Source: Forficula auricularia (taxonomy: Eukaryota > Arthropoda > Insecta > Dermaptera > Forficulidae). From it: a stretch of DNA of 64,000 bases. Location: the NCBI GenBank assembly GCA_024734495.1, contig JALMQS010000278.1, positions 930,001 through 994,000 of the forward strand, read 5' to 3'. Under the pieces are notes generated by a model. The model was not told where the DNA came from. It was given only the letters and a program-made list of their open reading frames with translations, and made no database searches. The stretch's first letter is position 1; each line of letters opens with the position of its first letter. Positions 56,273-64,000 of this stretch are shown here, piece by piece. A program made the position numbers and the translations under genes.

Positions 56273-56623
56273 CCACACAAACAGGTTCAGGTCCCGTCCA
56301 CATCCCATTATCCTCACATCGGCGAACTCTGGATCCATGAAGTTTGAATCCACGACGACATCGCACTTGACACCTGGCACCAGGGGGATAGGTGTCTTCT
56401 GTTTCTAAGCTTGGACAACGCACTTCCCCATGGCGTAGTCGATCTGGGGCTACACATCTACCCTGGGAGGATAAAGTAGAGCGGTTCGGGCTTCCCGGAA
56501 CACACGTATGATTATCTTCTGATAAATGGTAGTTATCACTACAGATACATCGATAACTACCAGGCGTGTTGACACAATCGTGGCTGCAGCCTCCATTCTG
56601 TCGTTCGACGCATTCGTTGACAT
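56273..56623 (-). CDS. Internal exon: calcium-binding EGF plus sushi (CCP) domain of an SRPX/SVEP1-like matrix protein
   Basis: A 351-nt internal exon. The minus-strand acceptor is a pyrimidine-rich tract ending CCGTACAG, and the donor is GTGTGG followed by GTAAGT. Entry and exit are both phase 1, as expected for shuffled EGF/CCP modules. Numbering from the split Asp codon, residues 1-41 form an EGF domain opening DVNEC, with six cysteines at 5, 13, 17, 26, 28 and 41. CVNTPGSYRC fits the Asn/Asp-hydroxylation consensus and DVNE fits calcium binding. Residues 57-116 form a CCP domain with six cysteines (57, 70, 85, 89, 103, 116) and the usual Trp at 109. Two N-glycosylation sequons (NHT, NRS) lie in or near the linker. 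The product should be secreted or extracellular. Upstream exons, including the signal peptide, were not found in the 7 kb to the right. The family call (SRPX/SVEP1-like) is inferred from domain order; other EGF-sushi proteins are possible. Confidence 0.9.
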
Positions 56624-57214
56624 CTGTACGGGCCACAAGAAAAAAACAACGTGAATTTATCTTTGTCTTAAAAAATAATCGCTTACCAAATGATAGAATC
56701 CCAAGTTATGAAACCTGATCTCTCAAAATTATAAGTCTAGGAAATTAATGATGAGGAAACAAGTTTTTTATGGTAGTTTTTAAGGATGATATATTATTTA
56801 CTTTTTTTATTAATATAAAAGAATAGAGGAGGGAAATTCATTTAAAGCTTCAAATAAGAAGAAAAGATTCATTTTCGGAATTTTTTAATCGAAAAAGTTC
56901 AGAATATAAGCACATGTGCAATTATAAACTTTAGAAAGCTATCATATTCAATCTAGTATCTAAGTAATTATGAAATTCAATGCAATATTGTTTGAAATTG
57001 TATTACTCTAGTTTCATAGGGGCTAATTTGGATAAGAATATTAGATGGTTTCCTAATTCATTAAACCAATAGATGCTTATTAGATCAAGAGCTGTCCTTG
57101 AATAATTCATTTCTATAGGAGGTTCTATAGCAATACCTAGTCCTTAGTTCCTATTTTAAAATACTGAAAGTTGGGGTGATCATTTTGATGATTTTTCGTT
57201 TTGCTTTCAGTGCA
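56624..57214. other. Intron upstream of EGF-CCP exon, nothing recognised
   Basis: AT-rich; the 25 bases next to the exon form its acceptor tract. Confidence 0.5.
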
Positions 57215-57226
57215 ATTACATATATT

Positions 57227-57447
57227 CATCATCATCAGCCTGTCGATAGCGACAATCCACTGCTGAATATAGGCCTCTTCCATCAAATGGAAGGGGTTGG
57301 CATTAAAGTCACCACGCTTGCCAGACGGATTGGTGACTAGGAATCAGATTATAGCCGGTCAAATATCAATGCAGGGACTCGGACTCGAACCCGGGACTCC
57401 TGCTTAGAAGGCTAGTGTCTTTAAGCTCTCGGCTAATCCGATTCCCG
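57227..57447 (-). mobile_element. tRNA-headed SINE with LINE-type tail and 12-bp target duplication
   Basis: On the minus strand a tRNA-like head (TTAGCCGAGAGCTTAAAG; GGGTTCGAGTCCGAG as box B) is followed by a tail containing AGGCCTATATTCAGCAGTGG and (ATG)n, widespread in arthropod SINE/LINE ends. ATTACATATATT at 57215-57226 and 57448-57459 is a perfect target duplication. Confidence 0.85.
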
Positions 57448-57644
57448 ATTACATATATTAAGAAATTAAAAATATGAAACACTTTGTTTCTACATTGCCG
57501 GTAAGTCTTAAATATGCACATGTAATATGTAGTATTCTTTATTTTAATGATATGACTTTTTAAAAGTAATTAATATATATTATAATAGGGTTTCTTATTA
57601 GCGAAAAAATAGAACACTTTTGAATCGCTACAATCTCTGTTTTT

Positions 57645-57880
57645 TGTCTGTCAGAGCATTGTAGATTTAATCTAAATAAGATATAAACTTGAAATTTTAT
57701 AAGTTATATTAAGTTATATGAATTTTCCCCGAATCAAAAACCATATTAACATATATAGTATAAGGGTGAATATTTTGGGGAAGGTCGAATTATACAAGGT
57801 TTTTAAAAATAAAAAAATAATTTTTTTAATTTTTTCGGAGTGTTACTGTAAATCTATATCTGTTATGTAAAATAGGTATA
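57645..57880. repeat. Family G copy
   Basis: GTCAGAGCATTGTAG, ATCTAAATAAGATATAAACT and a later GGTGAATATTTTGGGGAAGG, related to (partly inverse of) the cluster at 5690-6200. Confidence 0.4.
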
Positions 57881-57910
57881 ATTTTTAAAAATTTTATTCA
57901 CTCTATAGAC

Positions 57911-58257
57911 CAGGGGTGGCCCTCTACCCTTAACTTTGGGAGCCGCAAATTTATAAAACTGTTTCAAAGCGAGCCACATTATTTGGAGATTAATTAATGG
58001 TTTATTAAAAAAAGACACATTTTTTATTTTATAAAATATAAATGAAGTAACATTTATTTTTTGCTCTACTTACTTATAACATTAGTGTTCAATTACAATT
58101 AATTACAAATTAATTTAGTTATGTATTATTATTATTTTAATTTAATTATTATACTTTTTAAAATCAGTATTATTCAAGAGGGTTCAAGAGCCGCACGAGA
58201 TTGATTGACTGAAGAGCCGCATGCGGCTCGCGAAGCCACGTTTTGGCCACAGACGGA
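57911..58257. mobile_element. hAT-type MITE with GAGCCGCATGCGGCTC motif
   Basis: Starts CAGGGGTGGCC. AGAGCCGCATGCGGCTCG and GTTTTGGCCAC lie near the right end, as in many animal hAT elements. CTATAGAC at 57903-57910 and 58258-58265 is a perfect 8-bp target duplication. Confidence 0.85.
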
Positions 58258-58265
58258 CTATAGAC

Positions 58266-61200
58266 GGACGGCAAAATATTTTTACACGATTTTTGTACTC
58301 ACTGGATTTCCAAGCCATTTAACTTAAAATTATGGGGGGGGGGGTTGAAAATTGTTTCATTTTAGCATTATATCTAAAAAATAAAAAAGACAAGTCCTAC
58401 TTATAACTTCAGCAAATGGTAATAAAAAGCTCTTCTAATAATTCTTTAGAAGTGGATGGGGAGGGAGGCTAGTTTCCATGAAACTGGGGAAAGGGTGAGT
58501 CATGAAACTAGGGGGAGGGGTGCACCACTGTTTATTAGATACAAAACCCTCCTTATGCGAGTTCCATCACAATTGTGCATTTTTATCATGTTTGCTTCCC
58601 AGTGATTTTCATGAAATGTTAATTCTTCCTTGGAGTGATTCTAAGAAAAAGAATAGTCTACCTTTCCTTTAATAATTTCCCATAAATAAATATTCTTTTG
58701 TGTTTTATTTCTTGTTTAAAAAAGACAAACCCTTTGCTTTCCTTGGCAAACATAAACAACTTTTTATAAGCTTATATAAAAGTTTCAAGATAAATTTCTA
58801 CCTAACTACCCTTAAGTCCAATCTCAGATGAAAAGAGGTGCTATAGAGTTTTTTATAAAGTATACAAAGGAATATGAGAATCGTACGAATAAATCTAAAT
58901 GTATTTTTATTAAAATGGAATTAATTTATTTGTTGAATAATAATGAACAGTGAGAAGAATCGAAAAAATTTAGCCATGATTGTAAATTGTCTAAAATATT
59001 TTTTGAAAATTTTTCAAGCCGTAGTATTAATATGTGGTTTATGAAATATACCCCTCTTTCTATTGTATTAATTCTGGAGTTACTTAGAATTTAGTTGATT
59101 TCCCTACGCTCTGTCTATTTCTTAATTTAGAACTTTTAAAATTTTTATTGAAAAACTTTAATAACTTTCTGTTAAATCCTAGTAGTAAGATGTCTCCCCT
59201 CGCAAGAGTTCATGCGGTTTCAATCATTTCAGCTACGCTTTTTCAAATATATCGTAAATTAATGATCTAATGAGTTTGCCCACTAATCCATTTTATTATT
59301 ACGCTGATAAAAGCACTCATTAATGCAATCTAAAGACTATGAATTCTTGGATCATTTAAATTTACTTAAAAAATAAGATGAATGTAATACATAAATCAGG
59401 CGGGAGAAATATGTTAAGAACTTTTTGTTAATATGTTGTTCTTTGGTTTTATAAAGCTGTTTTGAGAAGATAAAGATGTTTTATATGTACATGTCTCCAA
59501 CATAAAGAGTAAGAAATAAACTTTAAGTGATTTTCTCAAATTTTGTTTATTTGTAAATTAATATGTAACTCTTTAAATGTAGTTAACTTTAAAGCATATG
59601 AAACACACTTGTCGCCTAATATTTAGGAGCTTTGATAAAAATTTTCCAGACATTTCTTTTGACTCAAGTTCTTTGAAATTTTGAAAGAAAATACTTCTAT
59701 GTAGTCAAGTTTTCAAAAAGTGCTAATTAAATATTCGCAAAATCGTGCTACTATTTCAATAGTTTTTGAATTTGACTATTTTAAATTATGTTCCAATCAA
59801 AATATAATCACATGATTTTAAGATCAATTTAATCTTGATTTCAAACAACCACGAAGGAAAGATTGAGTCTAATTTTAAAAGATAGTAATTTAGAGATTTT
59901 TATCTTGGAAGTCAATTATTTTTATACATTTATAGGTATTCTATTTTTTGTAATATTTGGGCAGATAGGGAGAGAAGGCAAAAAATATTTTATCTTGGAA
60001 AATTATCTTTAAAGACTTTTTAAAACACCTTTTACAAAAAAAGCAGATTATATGTATATCTTTGTAAGAAAAGAGTAAAAAACGATTATATGAAGTATCG
60101 TTGTTAAAGCGATATCATATTAAAAATCAATATAAGCAATTTACTTGAAAATTAAGTCATTAATTAAAAAAAAATAGATTATATCAAGTTAAATCGACAA
60201 AAAGTAATAACAATAAGTCAACATTTTTTGGTGTCGCTAGCAATTTGATCCGAGGTCTTTTAAATATAAATAAACAATAAATTCGATGAAAAAATTGAAA
60301 TATTTTTTAAGACTCGGTACGCTTTTAGAAAATTTTACTAATTGGTCAATTATTTTGTCGTCGAATGGCTTAAGCTAGAAAGATGAAACCTGAACAAGAA
60401 ATCCAATTTATTAATAACGTACCTACTTGTATGCCAAATTTCAGTTCATTAGCTACAGCTGATAGATAGCTGCCCAAATAATAATTCAATATTTTCTGCA
60501 TTTTTCAACTGAAAATTCTGAAGCTATAGGAAGCCTTACGTCTAATCAGTTCTTTATTTTTGAAATATAAATATTTTCCCACCAAAACTAATTTTCTAAG
60601 ACATTCAGCTCTTAAGTTTTTGTGGATATTTGAATCTAGACACAGAGACATCCAAGACATAACATTTATGCTTAAAAATTATTTTTCCCAAAATGTCTAA
60701 CCACGCTAATCGAAGAAAATTAAAGGAAATTTCATAATCTTAGTATATCTAGTATTTAAGAACAAAAATAAAGAAAATATCGAAATAAAATATTCTGAAA
60801 TAGGTGTGTCCCCATGAAGGGATTAATTTTCAGAAATATGGAAAATATACTAAAGTTCACCAAAAACTAAGATGATAAATCGTCCATATTGTATTCTATA
60901 GTGAAATGTTAGTCTTCTTAAATAGTGAATTACAATTATTACTTTCTTCTTTTTTATCATTTAATTTTTTGAAAAACCTAAATTTGTATATTATTAGTTT
61001 GTTCTTATTCTCATAAATCGCATCCTTAAAATTCATAATCCACGTTATATAGTACTATCCTCTATTCTGGAATATATTTTCTTTCATCAATAAGAAAAAT
61101 GTAAAATCTATTAACCATTGAACAAAAAATCAGAAAATAGAGGAAATTTTAAAAGGAGAATCAGAATGTAAAGAAATTGTGTAATTTTTACTTGACAGAT

Positions 61201-62125
61201 TCTGAAATGATTGATAGAGGGTGAGAATTAATCGAGACAAATATTTTGTCGAATTAATTTTCATGATTTGTGTTATCTGTTGACCAATGGCATAATAGAT
61301 AGATCTATAAAAAAAGTTCAAGGGACCTCTAGCAAAGCCCTATTAATTTTTGAGATTGCATCATAAAAGATTATTTATTCAGCATATACACTTAAATATA
61401 TACCTATATTTAAATGATAAAGTACAAAATAAAATAAAATATGTTTTCTTAAATTCTAAATAATTAAACATTTGTAATAGATAATATATATTAATGATCT
61501 TTGTTTATATCGGTTAAACAGGTTAAGCTACCTTAAAAATATATTTTAAAGTTCATTCATTTAATAAGCATGGAAAAAAATAATAATCTTCTAACAACGA
61601 TTGACTCTTTTCGAAATCTTAGTTTTAATCCTTCTTCAGTCAGGGCTTAGTAAAGAAAGGTCAAGAAGTTTATAAGAAGGATAATAGATGCTAAACAAAC
61701 CAAACCAGGAATTATTTAAAGCTGTGAAGCAAATCATTGTATGAAAAAACAAAATTTATCATTATAACATATGTTACCTGCTAGACGAATTCGCTCAGTA
61801 TTTAACCACAATACGATGTGGCTAAAACTAAATTTACATAACGTCCTGTGAATAGTCGATAAACCTTTCTTAATAGTGATATATCATATTAATCATCGAG
61901 GAGTAATCATCTTGTGTGCATCCAGGTCCTAATAAAATAGATTGGAGGGTCTAAAGAGAAATTGTGGGAGCTGTGACTCTATCTAAGACTGAATAACAAC
62001 AGCTATACTCCTTAAAAGTTAATGGCATTCCCAGGAAATTACTTATTTTTTTCTCAAACTATTTCCTCATTCTATCATGTTTCTTGACTAGACATGTTCT
62101 AACTGAGAGGGACTAAACAGAAATA
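58266..62125. other. Long unassigned stretch
   Basis: AT-rich intron-like DNA. A poly-G run lies near 58335 and a CATGAAACT-GGGG repeat near 58475-58530. No exon, RNA or element could be supported. Confidence 0.5.
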
Positions 62126-62290
62126 AATATTATTAAATGAATTTAACTTTAAAGGACATCATAGATATTAGTTGAAATATTTTTACATTGCATATCAGAG
62201 AGGTTCGTCCCCTTAGGAATCGAACCCAAGCGCTAACTAAGCTTGCCGGGCCAGTAGCCAAACCCTTAAGACAAATCTCTCTGACATGCA
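62126..62290 (-). mobile_element. tRNA-like SINE head
   Basis: On the minus strand CTTAAGGGTTTGGCTACTGG and TTGGGTTCGATTCCTAAGG (box B) have tRNA spacing, flanked by TCAGAGAG repeats. It overlaps the 120-bp segment duplicated at 62472. Confidence 0.5.
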
Positions 62291-62471
62291 ACATATATAA
62301 TTATTATAGCTAGATTTTTCACTCCCTTCAACTCAAAGGGAATAGTGAAAATTCCTGCTAAACTGAAAAAGTTTTCAGTGACGGACCCATGGATTTTACA
62401 GTGAAAACAAAGATTTAGGTATCTTTTTTTGAAAAAAGATGGAAATTATTTCAAAAATCAACCCAGTATAT

Positions 62472-62591
62472 AATATTATTAAATGAATTTAACTTTAAAG
62501 GACATCATAGATATTAGTTGAAATATTTTTACATTGCATATCAGAGAGGTTCGTCCCCTTAGGAATCGAACCCAAGCGCTAACTAAGCTTG
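62472..62591. repeat. Exact 120-bp direct repeat of 62126-62245
   Basis: The two segments are identical from AATATTATTAAATGAATT to CTAACTAAGCTTG and differ on both sides immediately outside. Spacing is 346 bp. Confidence 0.9.
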
Positions 62592-64000
62592 ATTTCTGTT
62601 TCTGTAATTTTGAAGAAGACAGAGTCTTGTAATTGGGGCTTAAACCCAAGGCACTTTTCACTCTGCCGCTTCAAACTTGGAACCTAATATCGGGACGATG
62701 CCCAAACGAGCAATTCAGAATAACTATGCTCCCCATGAGGGTAGTTTTGGTATGAGTGTCTTTCTGGCTAGTCTGATCATTGTTCTACTAGATCGAAACC
62801 CTGATATAATTAGGGCATAAGCCTCACCCCTGTTGAAAGATGTGTACTTATTTAGTATTGATAATTTCTTCCCTCGGCTTGCCAGGTATTTCTATTTTAT
62901 TTTAATAGCTTAGAAGCAAAAAAAACATAATGATAATGTAATTAAAGAAATTTGAATATTGTCGCTTACGCACTTTTATCAAATTATACTTCCAATTGAT
63001 CAAAGGGCATAAGCAGTAAGCATTGTGGACAGCTTTTAGCTAGTATTTGTTCAACTGGCCAAAAGAATTGGACACATTTGACTAATTATTCGAAAATTAA
63101 AAATCAAATAATATTAGAATTAGCAGACTTCACATAGTTCATATCCGACTGTCTGATGATGTATTAAATTTCCTTTACGTTATTTATTTATTTTGATTAT
63201 TGTATTTAGAAATATCTGAAACGTGGAAAAAATTATTTTCAAGAATTCGTACAGATAGACAGATTCTGTAGCTACACTAATAGGGCCTTGTTTCACTTTT
63301 TAAAAGGAACCCAAAAAATGACTCAATGACAATCAATCTTTCTTATGTTCTAAAGATGTTTCCATCAAAAATGTGTAAGCTAATAAAAGTAAAAATTATT
63401 TGCTCAAAACAGTGTTTCGAGGGTTATCCGATGAACCTGGAAGCCATCAAAATGTATATCCAAATTGGAAATTAATTAGCTTATTTTTGGTGAAGAATTA
63501 ATTTAATTAGTTCCAATAAAATCAAAACCTGGATAAAATTAATATCAATAATATTAATGACATCGTGGATTGCATTGAATCAAAGTTAATTTGATTTTAC
63601 CGACCAGAATTCGATGGATACAAATTAATACTTTTCGAAATTAAATCGAACAAATTCATTTCAATTTCTATAACATCAGAGAATATCGGGTACCCTGATC
63701 TTTTTTAATTATAAGTTAAAACTTATGTGTTATTGTATATTTTTAAAGTAATTTGTTCTTGTCGTGATCAGAAAAAAGGTTTCTTTACTTATTCGCACAT
63801 CACTTTCTCCAAAAATAAAATTTATTTTCTGAATATTGTCAAAATATTAATAAAAAATCTGACGATTTTAATCACCAGTAGTTTGTGTCGTCAGTTTTGG
63901 TAGCTCGCGACAATTTTTGATAAAATTAAAAAAAAAAGTTGAAAGTAAAAATTAAAAGATTATATAATAAGGAATGTTTATTCTAAAATACAAAAAAAGG
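62592..64000. other. Nothing recognised
   Basis: AT-rich sequence to the window end; no exon of the host gene found. Confidence 0.4.

Noticed and set aside
56450..56638. Alternative minus-strand frame over the EGF exon
   Set aside because: Out of frame with the EGF/CCP reading; no domain.
57231..57245. CATCATCATCAG as part of another hammerhead core
   Set aside because: No GAAA/stem II partner; it is the (ATG)n tail of the SINE.

Overview
The window is AT-rich nuclear DNA from an animal, most likely an arthropod and probably an insect. The evidence is spliced exons with GT-AG sites of an extracellular EGF/sushi/HYR protein, tRNA-headed SINEs, Jockey/CR1-type LINEs, Penelope-like, Helitron-like, hAT-, piggyBac- and pogo-type DNA elements, and many microsatellites. 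There are no operons, bacterial promoters or CRISPR arrays. The species cannot be fixed from sequence alone.

Host gene: three exons on the minus strand are consistent with one large gene read from right to left. They are 56273-56623 (calcium-binding EGF plus a six-cysteine sushi/CCP domain), 38539-38733 (a second six-cysteine CCP) and 10058-10178 (start of a HYR-like domain). The two complete domain exons have symmetric phase-1 boundaries. EGF-CCP-CCP-HYR resembles SRPX/SVEP1-type matrix proteins. The introns are about 17.5 and 28 kb and hold nearly everything else in the window. A separate plus-strand reading frame at 53407-53667, with a C-terminal hydrophobic segment and a nearby AATAAA, is unidentified.

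Mobile DNA: the most notable content is a set of Penelope-like terminal modules that are inverted on themselves and carry type I hammerhead ribozyme cores. The main family has copies at 46.3-47.0, 47.95-48.25, 53.15, 55.86-56.16 and, degenerate, 36.5 kb. One copy (46292-47035) encloses an intact GIY-YIG endonuclease frame but no reverse transcriptase. Two further families with hammerhead-like cores lie at 1.93-2.17 kb and 12.1-12.7 kb. Left to right, the window also holds: element B copies (0.2, 7.6, 12.7 kb); a ~180-bp tandem repeat split by a pogo-like element (2.8-4.3 kb); LINE ends (4.3, 8.7, 9.1, 11.4, 12.4, 14.1, 21.4, 36.9, 47.5, 53.8 kb) and a longer LINE pseudogene (28.2-30.3 kb); hAT MITEs (14.4, 35.5, 57.9 kb); SINEs (15.6, 17.2, 35.3, 50.0, 57.2 kb); element A copies with internal ~115-bp arrays (18.7, 37.4, 50.1 kb); Helitron 3' ends (23.0 and 52.5 kb); a U2 snRNA-like stem-loop (22.76 kb); a 21-bp minisatellite (24.2 kb); long fold-back elements (25.2, 30.3, 39.2, 41.7 kb); five copies of an 8-bp-target-site MITE (11.7, 34.0, 40.7, 42.9, 47.6 kb); a piggyBac remnant (55 kb); and an exact 120-bp direct duplication (62.1/62.5 kb).

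The elements are heavily nested (element A in a SINE, a LINE in a hammerhead module, a MITE in a LINE end, pogo in the tandem repeat), so their relative ages can be read. Large stretches (44.8-46.3, 58.3-62.1, 62.6-64.0 kb and others listed) show only AT-rich sequence with nothing recognisable.
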